64,000 nucleotides of DNA, taken from positions 1-64,000 of the forward strand of contig NZ_JAPCHV010000012.1 of assembly GCF_026107645.2 (NCBI RefSeq), read 5' to 3'. A program made the position numbers and the translations under genes. Below the pieces are notes generated by a model, which was not told where the DNA came from, did no database searches, and saw only the letters and a program-made list of their open reading frames with translations. This document shows, one piece after another, positions 43,218 through 51,503 of the stretch. Positions within the stretch are counted from its first letter, which is position 1; each line of letters opens with the position of its first letter. The stretch comes from Flavobacterium sp. MFBS3-15 (GTDB lineage Bacteria > Bacteroidota > Bacteroidia > Flavobacteriales > Flavobacteriaceae).

Positions 43218-44849
43218 ATGTCAAAATACAAAATCAAGAAAAACCAGCTAATTGGGTCTCCTGACGCAGAAACAGATGATTTATTACTCGCTGCCTTCAT
43301 TTCAATTGACAACCTCCAAGAAATTCTTGATACTAAAAATCAGAAGTCTATATTATTAGGTCGTACTGGAAGTGGTAAAAGTGCAATTCTCAAGTATCTT
43401 GCTGAAAACTGTGACAATGTTAAAAGTATTGATCCAGAATCTATGTCTTTGCGATTCTTAAGCAATTCAACTATACTTCGATATTTTGATTCAATTGGTG
43501 TAAATCTAAATCTATTTTATAAAGTCTTATGGAAGCATGTATTTATAGTTGAGTTACTTAAAATGTATTTTGATGAAAATTCTACTTTTAAAAAGCATAA
43601 TTTTTTTGATAGGCTAAAGGCTTCCATAGGGCACGGTAAAAAAACAAATGCTAGAAAAGATAAGGCTATAAAATATATGGAAACATGGTCTAATGACTTT
43701 TGGCAACAAACTGAAATCCTTATAAAAACTTTTGAAAAAAATATCCAAGAGAAATTTATTGCCTCACTAAATATTGATGCAGAAGCAATAAAATTTGGCT
43801 TTGCAGACGAAAAATTTCGAAATGAAAATTTTGTTTATGAAGCAAAACAAAAAGCTGAATCAATTATTTCAAATTCTCAAGTATTAGAATTATTGGATAT
43901 TGTGGAAATTATGAAAGATGATTTATTTTTAGATCATCAAAGAAAATACTATATCCTGATTGATGATCTTGATACAGAATGGATTGAAGATTCTTTAAGG
44001 TTAGAACTTATTGGTGCCATGGTAGATGTAATAAAGGAATTTAGACAATTACCAGGAATAAAAATAGTAATATCTCTTCGAGAAAACTTAAACGAAATTG
44101 TATTTTCAAAACATCAGCATAAGGGTAGCCAAAGAGAAAAGTTAAAGCCACTATATTCTTCTCTAGAATGGACTTCGATAGAACTTAAAGAGTTGGTAGA
44201 TAAGCGTCTATTATTATTATCAGAAAACGAGTTTAATATTAATGTTGCATTCAATCAAATTAGAAGAGGGAATAAAAAAGGACTAGACTATGTGTTAGAA
44301 AGAACCTTCTACAGGCCAAGAGATATTATTTCGTTTATGAATCACATGATTGAAAATGCTAATGATAAAACTTCGTTTTCAAGTGACATTATGTCTAAAG
44401 CAGAACCTTCATACTCTATCGAGCGATTTCAAGCATTAGAAGATGAATGGTTTGAAAATTACGGTAAAATTTCTGAGGTTTGCGGTTTTTTACGTGGTAT
44501 AAATAATGGATTTAAGTTAAAAACTATTTCTGAAAATAAATTTGCAGAATTATATGTTGAGGATATTGACACTAATTTGTTTAAAGGTGAATTACTAAAT
44601 GCAATTCAAGATTGGAAAAAGAACACCATAAATTTTATTAGTTTCCAAAAAAAATTAATGTATATTCTATACAGAATTGGCATTTTAGGTGTAAAAAAAG
44701 GACCAGATTTCCCAACAGCATTTTACTTCACAAAAGAAGTCATTATAGAAAAATCAGACATTTCTAACAGTTGTAGATTCTACGTTCACCCCGCATTGTA
44801 TTCTATATTCAAGATAAATGTAATTGATCAACTGCCTGAAGATAATTAA
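43218..44849 (+). CDS. Large P-loop ATPase, Sll1717-like, candidate defence protein
   Basis: 543 residues from MSKYKIKK (an in-frame ATG at 43146 would add 24). After an N-terminal GSPDAETDD segment comes Walker A in LLGRTGSGKSAI (about residue 45) and Walker B in KYYILIDDLDTEW (about 255), then a sensor-like IVISLRENLNEI and a late FYRPRDIISFMNHMI. The order recalls STAND/KAP-type NTPases and best fits the Sll1717 family of lone ATPases. The last 150 residues may be a winged-helix or effector part. The gene is about 35% GC in a sampled line, stands alone between repeats and a symmetrical terminator, and looks acquired. A role in phage defence is inference only. Confidence 0.7.
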   Translation: MSKYKIKKNQLIGSPDAETDDLLLAAFISIDNLQEILDTKNQKSILLGRTGSGKSAILKYLAENCDNVKSIDPESMSLRFLSNSTILRYFDSIGVNLNLFYKVLWKHVFIVELLKMYFDENSTFKKHNFFDRLKASIGHGKKTNARKDKAIKYMETWSNDFWQQTEILIKTFEKNIQEKFIASLNIDAEAIKFGFADEKFRNENFVYEAKQKAESIISNSQVLELLDIVEIMKDDLFLDHQRKYYILIDDLDTEWIEDSLRLELIGAMVDVIKEFRQLPGIKIVISLRENLNEIVFSKHQHKGSQREKLKPLYSSLEWTSIELKELVDKRLLLLSENEFNINVAFNQIRRGNKKGLDYVLERTFYRPRDIISFMNHMIENANDKTSFSSDIMSKAEPSYSIERFQALEDEWFENYGKISEVCGFLRGINNGFKLKTISENKFAELYVEDIDTNLFKGELLNAIQDWKKNTINFISFQKKLMYILYRIGILGVKKGPDFPTAFYFTKEVIIEKSDISNSCRFYVHPALYSIFKINVIDQLPEDN

Positions 44850-44850
44850 T

Positions 44851-44891
44851 AAAAGCTAATATTTAGAAATAATCAATAAATATTAGCTTTT
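44851..44891. terminator. Bidirectional terminator after the P-loop ATPase gene
   Basis: AAAAGCTAATATTTA and TAAATATTAGCTTTT form a perfect 15-base-pair stem around GAAATAATCAA. It separates the ATPase gene from the convergent phoH gene. Confidence 0.85.
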
Positions 44892-44937
44892 AAATATTTT
44901 AGTGTCTACTTATAAAATTCCCCTAAGTCCATCACCT

Positions 44938-45885
44938 TTAATCATGATTCTCAATGCTCTTATACGCATCGATGATCTTCTTAACGAGCCTGTGGCGCAC
45001 GATGTCCTTATCATCAAGGTAAATGATGCCCACGCCCTCCACATCCTTCAATATAAGTATCGCTTCCTTAAGCCCTGATATGGTGCGGCGCGGCAGGTCC
45101 ACCTGCCCCGGGTCGCCCGTAATCATGAACTTCGCATTCTTGCCCATACGCGTCAGGAACATCTTCATCTGCGAGTGCGTGGTGTTCTGCGCCTCATCGA
45201 GGATTACGAACGCATTGTCCAGCGTGCGCCCCCTCATGAAGGCCAGCGGCGCTATCTGTATGATGCCTTTCAGCAGGTAGTCTTCCAGCGTTTGCGGCGG
45301 AATCATGTCGCGCAGCGCGTCGTATAGCGGCTGCATGTACGGGTCCAGCTTCTCCTTCATGTCGCCCGGAAGGAAGCCGAGGTTCTCCCCCGCCTCCACA
45401 GCGGGACGCGTCAGGATGATGCGCTTTACCTGCTTTTCCTTTAATGCCTTTACGGCAAGGGCTACGCCTGTGTAGGTCTTACCGGTACCGGCAGGGCCAA
45501 TGGCAAAAACCATGTCGTTTTTGTTCATGTAGTCAACCAGTTTTTGCTGGTTGGGCGTCATGGCTTTTATCAGCTTGCCGCCAAGGCCGTGCACGAGTAT
45601 CTTGTCGCTCGGGTCCATGTGCTCCTCCCGGGAGTCGCTCTGGATCACGCGCTCGATCACGTTGTCGTCAATGTTGTTGTATCGTGTAAAGTGGAGCATA
45701 AGCCGCTTGAAACGGGTCTCGAACTCGTCGAGCATTTCCTTTTCGCCGAAAACCTTCAGGGTGGTGTCGCGTGCCACGATCTTCAGCTTGGGGTAATATT
45801 TTTTGATGGTTTCAAGATGGGAGTCCTGTGCGCCCCAAAAATCTTTCGGGGCAATGTCGTGGAGTTCGATTATTCTTTCGTTCAA
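44938..45885 (-). CDS. phoH: PhoH-family ATPase
   Basis: 315 residues, usual for the YbeZ/PhoH branch. An N-terminal KH-like part is followed by a helicase superfamily I-type ATPase domain: Walker A in AIGPAGTGKTYTGVALAV, the RPAVEAGENLGFLPGD motif, DALRDM, Walker B in FVILDEAQNTTHSQMK, and TGDPGQVDLP. PhoH2-type proteins act in RNA metabolism, and this branch probably assists rRNA maturation with YbeY. Here it is divergent from the SAM-hydroxide adenosyltransferase gene, with about 100 bases between the starts. Confidence 0.94.
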   Translation of the reverse strand: MNERIIELHDIAPKDFWGAQDSHLETIKKYYPKLKIVARDTTLKVFGEKEMLDEFETRFKRLMLHFTRYNNIDDNVIERVIQSDSREEHMDPSDKILVHGLGGKLIKAMTPNQQKLVDYMNKNDMVFAIGPAGTGKTYTGVALAVKALKEKQVKRIILTRPAVEAGENLGFLPGDMKEKLDPYMQPLYDALRDMIPPQTLEDYLLKGIIQIAPLAFMRGRTLDNAFVILDEAQNTTHSQMKMFLTRMGKNAKFMITGDPGQVDLPRRTISGLKEAILILKDVEGVGIIYLDDKDIVRHRLVKKIIDAYKSIENHD

Positions 45886-45925
45886 AAGCAGTTTATTTTA
45901 GTTAGTGGAATGCGCTATTTATTGT

Positions 45926-45933
45926 TAGCTTTG
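45926..45933 (+). promoter_or_regulatory. -7 promoter element of the SAM-hydroxide adenosyltransferase gene
   Basis: TAGCTTTG, 54 bases upstream of the ATG at 45988. It supports the internal start and not the long upstream extension. Confidence 0.5.
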
Positions 45934-45987
45934 CATTCAAATTTAGTGATTTTAAGCACGACTTTATTTAAAGTTTTAAACAATTTT

Positions 45988-46815
45988 ATGTCAATAATTA
46001 CCCTGACTACCGACTTTGGCCTGAAGGACCATTTTGTAGGCGCGCTGAAAGGAAAGATACTTTCGGAGTACAGGGAGGCGGCCATTGTTGACATTTCGCA
46101 CCACGTAGACCTCTTTAACGTATCGGAAGCCAGCTATATAGTGGGCGCTGCCTACAGCAGCTTTCCGCAGGGTACGGTGCACCTGGTGGGCGTGGATGCC
46201 GAGCTGACCAGGGAAAGCCGCCACATCGCCATGCTGTGGAACGGTCATTACTTCATCTGCGCCGACAACGGCATCCTGAGCATGCTTACCCAAAAAATAG
46301 TCCCCGAGAAGATCGTGGAGATCAACATCCACGACCGCCTGCCCGAGGGCGCTACCGAAATGGACGTGTTCGTAACAGTCGCCTGCCATCTGGCGAAGGG
46401 GGGCCTGCTGAACGTGATAGGCCGGGAAATAAAGGAGATAAAGGAAATGCACGATGTGCAGGTAAGCGTTGCCGCCGATAATACATCCATAAAAGGAAAT
46501 GTGGTATACATTGACCATTTTGGCAACTGCGTGACCAACATCTCTAAAAAGCTGGTGAAGGAAGTTGCCAAAGGGCGCGATTTCGATGTGACATTCAGCA
46601 TCAAGAGCATACGGTCCGTAAAGAAGGGCTACTCCGATTTTACGGTAAACGACCGCTTTTCATTAAAAGATTATGAGGGCGAAAAGCTGGCACTATTCAA
46701 CGAAGCCGGGTTTCTGGAAATAGCCATCTACCGCAGCAACCCGCTGACCGTTGGCACCGCAAAAACACTGCTGGGGCTCAAGTTCAGGGATGTGGTGAAT
46801 GTGGTATTCAGATAG
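45988..46815 (+). CDS. SAM hydrolase / SAM-dependent chlorinase-fluorinase family protein (DUF62)
   Basis: 275 residues. It begins MSIITLTTDFGLKDHFVGAL, the classic DUF62 N-terminus, with Asp in TDFG. Further marks are IVDISHHVDLFN, VGVDAELT, FICADNGILS and the C-terminal barrel with VVYIDHFGNCVTNI. Most such bacterial proteins use water and split SAM to adenosine and methionine; no halide-specific loop can be assigned by eye. The frame is open for another 148 codons upstream, but that part lies antisense to phoH and the TAGCTTTG promoter element falls inside it, so the start at 45988 is firm. Confidence 0.9.
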   Translation: MSIITLTTDFGLKDHFVGALKGKILSEYREAAIVDISHHVDLFNVSEASYIVGAAYSSFPQGTVHLVGVDAELTRESRHIAMLWNGHYFICADNGILSMLTQKIVPEKIVEINIHDRLPEGATEMDVFVTVACHLAKGGLLNVIGREIKEIKEMHDVQVSVAADNTSIKGNVVYIDHFGNCVTNISKKLVKEVAKGRDFDVTFSIKSIRSVKKGYSDFTVNDRFSLKDYEGEKLALFNEAGFLEIAIYRSNPLTVGTAKTLLGLKFRDVVNVVFR

Positions 46816-46858
46816 TTTTCAGTCGCAGTCACAGTAAATAGTAAAATAAAAAAACAGT

Positions 46859-47155
46859 ATGTTTGTACGCATTGTAAAGATGGGCTTTCAGGAAGATCAG
46901 ATCGAAGCCTTTCTTGATAATTTTGAGCAGGTTAAGCAGGATATACGAAATTTCCCAGGCAACCGTTTTTTAGAACTGTACAGAGACAGGAACGACCCGG
47001 CGGTATTTTTTACCTACAGTTACTGGGAAACCGAGGCCGACCTGGAGACGTACCGCAAGTCGGACCTGTTCTGCGAAACGTGGGCCGTCACCAAGCCGAT
47101 GTTCCGCCAAAAGGCCGAGGCATGGAGCGTGGATAAACTGGTTTCGCTGCCGTAA
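46859..47155 (+). CDS. ABM-domain protein (antibiotic biosynthesis monooxygenase-like)
   Basis: 98 residues with a single dimeric ferredoxin-like ABM fold: MFVRIVKMGFQ, then a helix with FLDNFEQVKQDI, GNRFLELYRD, FFTYSYWETEADLETYRKSDLF and the C-terminal WAVTKPMFRQKAEAWSV. Small ABM proteins have many roles and often no known substrate. It follows the SAM-hydrolase-like gene by 43 bases and precedes gldF. Confidence 0.82.
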   Translation: MFVRIVKMGFQEDQIEAFLDNFEQVKQDIRNFPGNRFLELYRDRNDPAVFFTYSYWETEADLETYRKSDLFCETWAVTKPMFRQKAEAWSVDKLVSLP

Positions 47156-47160
47156 CTTTG
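47153..47160 (+). promoter_or_regulatory. -7 promoter element before gldF
   Basis: TAACTTTG, overlapping the stop of the ABM gene; it is followed by TTTAAACGTTTAAA (about 47163-47180) and the gldF ATG at 47192. Confidence 0.4.
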
Positions 47161-47191
47161 AACTTTAAACGTTTAAACTTTAAACTGATTA

Positions 47192-47917
47192 ATGAAAGCA
47201 CTATTAATGCGTGAGATAAAATCCTTTTTCGGTTCGCCGATAGGGTATCTCGTAATCGCTATTTTCCTCCTGCTCAACGGGCTGTTCCTTTGGGTGTTCG
47301 AAGGGGATTTCAACATACTCAACAGCGGCTTTGCCGACATGGCGCCGTTTTTCACGCTGGCACCGTGGATACTCATATTCCTGATCCCGGCCGTGACCAT
47401 GCGCAGCTTTTCCGACGAGAAAAAGCAGGGCACGATAGAACTATTATTCACCAAGCCGCTTACCGTGTGGGAAATCGTGAACGGCAAGTTCTTCGGGGCG
47501 CTGGCACTCATTGTAATGGCCATCATCCCTACAATAATCTATGTTTTCGTGCTGTCGTCTTACGGCAGCCCGCAGGGCAATATCGACATGGGCAGCACGC
47601 TCGGGTCGTACTTCGGACTGCTGTTCCTCATTGCGGGCTACACCTCGATAGGCATCTTTACCTCGACGTTTTCGGACAACCAGATCGTGGCGTTCATCGT
47701 ATCGGTATTCCTGTGCTTCTTCATTTACTTCGGGTTCGAAGGCATTGCCGGGTTTGGAGGCAGCTTTAGCGGCTTCATTGGCTGGCTGGGCATGGACCGC
47801 CACTTCAAGAGCATGGGGCGCGGGGTACTGGACACGCGCGACATCCTGTATTTTGTGAGCGTTACGGTACTGTTCCTGTCGCTGACGGTTTACAAACTTA
47901 AATCGATGAAAGGGTAA
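47192..47917 (+). CDS. gldF: Gliding-motility ABC transporter permease GldF
   Basis: 241 residues with six membrane helices and an ABC-2 permease layout: N-terminal LMREIKSFFGSPIGYLV, FLIPAVTMRSFSDEKKQGTIE, the amphipathic ELLFTKPLTVWEIV segment and later helices up to VSVTVLFLSLTVYKL. This matches GldF, which with GldA (ATPase) and GldG forms a transporter linked to gliding in Flavobacterium johnsoniae. GldA is not in the window. It overlaps gldG by one base (TAATG), so the two are translated in a coupled way. Confidence 0.93.
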   Translation: MKALLMREIKSFFGSPIGYLVIAIFLLLNGLFLWVFEGDFNILNSGFADMAPFFTLAPWILIFLIPAVTMRSFSDEKKQGTIELLFTKPLTVWEIVNGKFFGALALIVMAIIPTIIYVFVLSSYGSPQGNIDMGSTLGSYFGLLFLIAGYTSIGIFTSTFSDNQIVAFIVSVFLCFFIYFGFEGIAGFGGSFSGFIGWLGMDRHFKSMGRGVLDTRDILYFVSVTVLFLSLTVYKLKSMKG

Positions 47918-49752
47918 TGGAAGCAGCAGAAACAAAAACTCCGGAAACAACGCCGCAAAACCCTAAAGGCAACAAAAACCTGAAAGGGCTGGCCATTACC
48001 ATCGTTGCGCTTGTTGCGTTAAACTTTGCAGGCAATTATTTTTTCAAGCGTTTTGACCTTACGCACGATAAGCGCTATACGCTTTCGGAAGCTGCCCACA
48101 ATATCATTGACGAAGCAGTAGAGCCGGTATATGTAGAGGTGTTCCTGGCCGGTGATGTGACCGACAACTACAAGCGCCTGCAGGACGAAACATACCAGAT
48201 ACTGGAAGAGTTCAGGGCGTACAGCCCGAACATCAGGTTCAGCTTCTTCAACCCCATAGGCGAAAACGAAAGCGAAGCCGCCAAACGCGACCTGATATAC
48301 AACATCTATATCATGGACAACCCGCAGTTTGCCGTGAAAGAAAAAGAGATCAAACAGAGCATTTCGCAGATAACCAATATTGACGAAGCGGTAATGGAAG
48401 GCTTTGTACGCGCCAACATGCAGCCCGCCAGTGTGTCGGTGATCGATAAGGGCAAGCAGTCGGAAACCGTGATCTTCCCGTGGGCCATCGTGACCAGCAA
48501 TGGCAGGACCGTAAAAATACCTTTGCTGAAAAACCAACGCGGTGCATCGGCGCAGGAAAACATCGAGACCTCGGTACAAAATCTTGAATATGCTTTTGCA
48601 GATGGCTTTAAGAAGGTCATCCGTGAAAAAGAAAAGAAGATCGTGGTGCTTCGCGGCAATGGCGAAATGCAGGACAGGAACCTGAGCAGCTTTTTGAGGC
48701 AATTGGGCAGCAGCTACCTGATGGCGCCTTTCACGCTGGATTCGGTTTCCAAAAATCCGCAGAATACCCTGAAACTGCTAAAGGAATACGACCTCGCCAT
48801 CATTGCCAAGCCGCGTGACAAGTTTAGCGAAGAAGAAAAGCTTGTTTTGGATCAATACATCGTAAACGGGGGCAAAACCCTGTGGATGATCGACCCTGTA
48901 GAGGCCGAAATGGACAGCCTCACCGAAACCGGCACAGCCCCTGCGGTAGCGCGCGACCTCAACCTGAACGACATGCTCTTCAAGTACGGTGTGCGTATCC
49001 CGCCTGTACTGGTTAAGGACGAAATGGCGACGCCTATAAAGCTGGCTACCGGCGACGAAGGCAGCGGCACGCAGTACAACCAGTACCTGTGGAAGTTCGC
49101 ACCGTTCATCTACCCCGACTCTGTAAATACCAACCCCATCGTGAAGAACCTGGGCGGCATAAAGCTGGATTTTGCAGGGGGCATCGATACGCTGAAGAAC
49201 GGTATCAAAAAGAACATACTGCTGTCAACTTCGCGCTACTCGACTACAGTGGGTACGCCAACACTGATAACACTGGATGCGGTAAATGAGGAATTCGACC
49301 CCAAGCAATATGGCAAACCGGGCTTTATTCCTGTAGCGGTGCTATTAGAGGGCAACTTCCGCTCGATGTACGAGAACCGTGTGCTGCCTTTTAAGGATCC
49401 GTCGTATAAAGTAACCGGGAAACCGGGCAAGATGATCGTCATCTCTGATGGCGACATCGCGAAGAACCAGTTTGACAGCAAGGGCAACCCGCTGGAGCTG
49501 GGCTTTGACAAATGGACGGGCGAAATGTACGACAACCGCGACTTCATGATGAATTGCGTGAATTACCTGCTGGATGACACCGGACTTATCAACATACGCA
49601 GTAAGAGCGTAAGCCTGCCGATGCTGAACATGCAAAAAGTACACGATGAATATACTGCCGCACAGCTGATAACGGTAGGCATACCATTGGCATTGCTGCT
49701 GGTTTTCGCGGTGCTGTTCACGTGGCTCAGGAAAAGGAAATATGCAAAATAG
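47917..49752 (+). CDS. gldG: Gliding-motility ABC transporter substrate-binding protein GldG
   Basis: 611 residues. A cytoplasmic start, one N-terminal membrane helix (about 28-50, LAITIVALVALNFAGNYF) and a second membrane helix at the C-terminus (about 585-605) enclose a large periplasmic part with FDLTHDKRYTLSEAAHNI, VYVEVFLAGDV and an ABC_transp_aux-type domain around DLAIIAKPRDKFSEEEKLVLDQYIVNGGKTLWMIDPV (about 290-330). This is the GldG layout. It is translated from a start overlapping the gldF stop. dnaN follows with its own promoter. Confidence 0.93.
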   Translation: MEAAETKTPETTPQNPKGNKNLKGLAITIVALVALNFAGNYFFKRFDLTHDKRYTLSEAAHNIIDEAVEPVYVEVFLAGDVTDNYKRLQDETYQILEEFRAYSPNIRFSFFNPIGENESEAAKRDLIYNIYIMDNPQFAVKEKEIKQSISQITNIDEAVMEGFVRANMQPASVSVIDKGKQSETVIFPWAIVTSNGRTVKIPLLKNQRGASAQENIETSVQNLEYAFADGFKKVIREKEKKIVVLRGNGEMQDRNLSSFLRQLGSSYLMAPFTLDSVSKNPQNTLKLLKEYDLAIIAKPRDKFSEEEKLVLDQYIVNGGKTLWMIDPVEAEMDSLTETGTAPAVARDLNLNDMLFKYGVRIPPVLVKDEMATPIKLATGDEGSGTQYNQYLWKFAPFIYPDSVNTNPIVKNLGGIKLDFAGGIDTLKNGIKKNILLSTSRYSTTVGTPTLITLDAVNEEFDPKQYGKPGFIPVAVLLEGNFRSMYENRVLPFKDPSYKVTGKPGKMIVISDGDIAKNQFDSKGNPLELGFDKWTGEMYDNRDFMMNCVNYLLDDTGLINIRSKSVSLPMLNMQKVHDEYTAAQLITVGIPLALLLVFAVLFTWLRKRKYAK

Positions 49753-49790
49753 TGTTGATAATTTTTTTTCCCAATTCCATTTGATTACGA

Positions 49791-49798
49791 TATATTTG
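49791..49798 (+). promoter_or_regulatory. -7 promoter element of dnaN
   Basis: TATATTTG, 46 bases upstream of the dnaN ATG. Confidence 0.5.
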
Positions 49799-49844
49799 TG
49801 CAACCAATGCCCCGGTGGCGTTTGAAAAAAACTAAACGAAACAC

Positions 49845-50963
49845 ATGAAATTTATAGTATCCAGCTCGTATTTGCTGAAGCAGCTCCAGGTATTGGGCAG
49901 CGTTATCAACAGCAGCAACACCCTGCCTATCCTTGATAACTTCCTGTTTGAACTGAACGGTACCGAACTTAAGGTTTCGGCATCCGACCTTGAGACGACC
50001 ATGTCGGCCACGCTGGAGATCGATTCTGACAGCCAGGGAAGTGTTGCAGTACCTGCAAAACTGTTGCTGGAAACCCTTAAAACGTTTCCTGAACAGCCGC
50101 TTACCTTTACCGTTGAAGACAACAATACTATCGAAATAAGCTCGAACTCGGGTAAATATGCACTGGCATACGCATCGGGTGACGAATTCCCAAAGGCGGT
50201 AACGCTTGAAGACCCTTCAGTAACCGTTGTGCCTGCCGAAGTTTTGGCGACTGCCGTGAGCAAGACCATTTTTGCCGCCGGTAACGACGACCTCCGCCCG
50301 GTAATGTCGGGTGTATTCTTCCAGTTTTCACCGCAGGGGCTTACCTTTGTAGCTACCGACGCGCACAAACTGGTAAAATATGCACGCACGGATGTGACCG
50401 CCTCGCAGGTAGCCGACTTCATCATGCCTAAAAAACCGCTTACCATCCTGAAAGGGATATTAGCCACTTCGGATGCGGAAGTGAAGATCGAATACAATGA
50501 TTCGAATGCCACCTTCTCCTTTGACAACTACGTGCTCACCTGCCGCCTTATCGACGGTAAGTACCCGAACTATGAGGCTGTAATACCGAAAGAGAACCCC
50601 AACAAGCTGCTGATCAGCAGGACGCAGTTCCAGAGCTCAGTGCGCCGTGTGGCCATCTTCTCGAACAAGACTACCCACCAGATACGCCTGAAGATTGCCG
50701 GTACCGAGCTGAACATCTCTGCCGAGGATATCGACTATTCGAACAAAGCCGAGGAACGCCTGACGTGTGACTACCAAGGCGACGACATGCAGATAGGCTT
50801 CAACTCAAGGTTCCTGACCGAGATGCTGACCAACCTGCAAAGCGACGAGATCATGCTCGAAATGTCGCTGCCTAATCGCGCCGGCATCCTTACCCCTGTT
50901 GACGGCCTCGATGAGGGCGAAACAGTGACCATGCTGGTAATGCCGGTGATGTTGAATAATTAA
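49845..50963 (+). CDS. dnaN: DNA polymerase III beta subunit (sliding clamp)
   Basis: 372 residues, the normal length, with three repeated clamp domains. Visible are MKFIVSSSYLLKQLQVLGSVI, NTLPILDNFLFEL, ASDLETTMSATLEID, RPVMSGVFFQF, FVATDAHKLVKY, LIDGKYPNYEAVIP and the C-terminal MLVMPVMLNN, whose MPVML-like end lines the partner-binding cleft. It is not linked to dnaA or recF as in many bacteria, but lies downstream of gldG, an order seen in flavobacteria. A terminator and a repeat-rich gap follow. Confidence 0.97.
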   Translation: MKFIVSSSYLLKQLQVLGSVINSSNTLPILDNFLFELNGTELKVSASDLETTMSATLEIDSDSQGSVAVPAKLLLETLKTFPEQPLTFTVEDNNTIEISSNSGKYALAYASGDEFPKAVTLEDPSVTVVPAEVLATAVSKTIFAAGNDDLRPVMSGVFFQFSPQGLTFVATDAHKLVKYARTDVTASQVADFIMPKKPLTILKGILATSDAEVKIEYNDSNATFSFDNYVLTCRLIDGKYPNYEAVIPKENPNKLLISRTQFQSSVRRVAIFSNKTTHQIRLKIAGTELNISAEDIDYSNKAEERLTCDYQGDDMQIGFNSRFLTEMLTNLQSDEIMLEMSLPNRAGILTPVDGLDEGETVTMLVMPVMLNN

Positions 50964-51061
50964 AATTCCAAGCTCCAAATCCCAAATCCCAAACCTTTGG
51001 AATTTGTTATTTGCTATTTGGAATTTCAGAAAATCGCTATTTAATCAACCCTTCATAAGGA

Positions 51062-51088
51062 AACCCGTAATGTTATGCATTGCGGGTT
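51062..51088 (+). terminator. Terminator of dnaN
   Basis: AACCCGTAATG/CATTGCGGGTT stem (one G-T style mismatch) around TTATG, then TTGATTTTT. Confidence 0.75.
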
Positions 51089-51213
51089 TTGATTTTTATA
51101 TTAGTTTATGATCCTGCAAGGTTTCCAAAACCTTGTAGGTTTAATTTCTCCATTACATGTTCAGACCCACAAGGTTTTGGAAACATAATTGTTTGAAAGA
51201 CTTAGCTTAAAGA

Positions 51214-51367
51214 TTTTACCACAAGGGACACAAGGTTTTATCACTAAGAACACAAAGCAGAAATGATAAAATCTTTACGCTGAAAGAACACAAAGCTTTG
51301 TGTCATCCCGCCTTTTGGCGGCATTCATTGTGCACCTTGTGTAAATCTTCGTGTCCTTTGTGGTAAA
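51214..51367. repeat. Long inverted repeat of the ACCACAAGGGACAC type
   Basis: TTTACCACAAGGGACAC (left arm, from 51214) and GTGTCCTTTGTGGTAAA (51351-51367) are inverted copies with one mismatch; inner CACAAGG and CCTTGTG extend the pairing. Further AACACAAAG fragments lie between. The family is common as a remnant between Bacteroidota genes. Confidence 0.65.
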
Positions 51368-51450
51368 AATTGTATATATGTTTTTATAGTAATGTAGCAT
51401 TTTTCGTCTTCCGAACACCTGTGTTTTGGAAACCTTACAGGTCAAAAAAA

Positions 51451-51484
51451 AAAACCGCAATGGCATGATGCACATTGCGGTTTT
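51451..51484 (-). terminator. Terminator of the alpha/beta hydrolase gene
   Basis: AAAACCGCAATG/CATTGCGGTTTT stem; on the minus strand it is followed by a long T run. Lies 20 bases past the stop at 51504. Confidence 0.88.
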
Positions 51485-51503
51485 GCTCCCGATGTAAAAT
51501 CCG

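Larger units (their letters stand above)
50964..51503. other. Repeat-rich intergenic region downstream of dnaN
   Basis: No gene. It holds the dnaN terminator (51062-51088), an inverted AAGGTTTCCAAAACC family repeat (51117-51184), the ACCACAAGGGACACAAGG inverted pair (51214-51235 with 51351-51367), a GCCGCC-type hairpin near 51308-51322, and the terminator of the next gene (51451-51484). Confidence 0.7.

Noticed and set aside
45544..45987. Long upstream extension of the SAM-hydrolase-like frame (148 codons)
   Set aside because: It is antisense to the N-terminal part of phoH, has no family match, and the true DUF62 start MSIITLTTDFG follows a TAGCTTTG promoter element.
51117..51435. Possible CRISPR array downstream of dnaN
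   Set aside because: Repeat units are inverted, of several types and without regular spacers; no cas gene is near.
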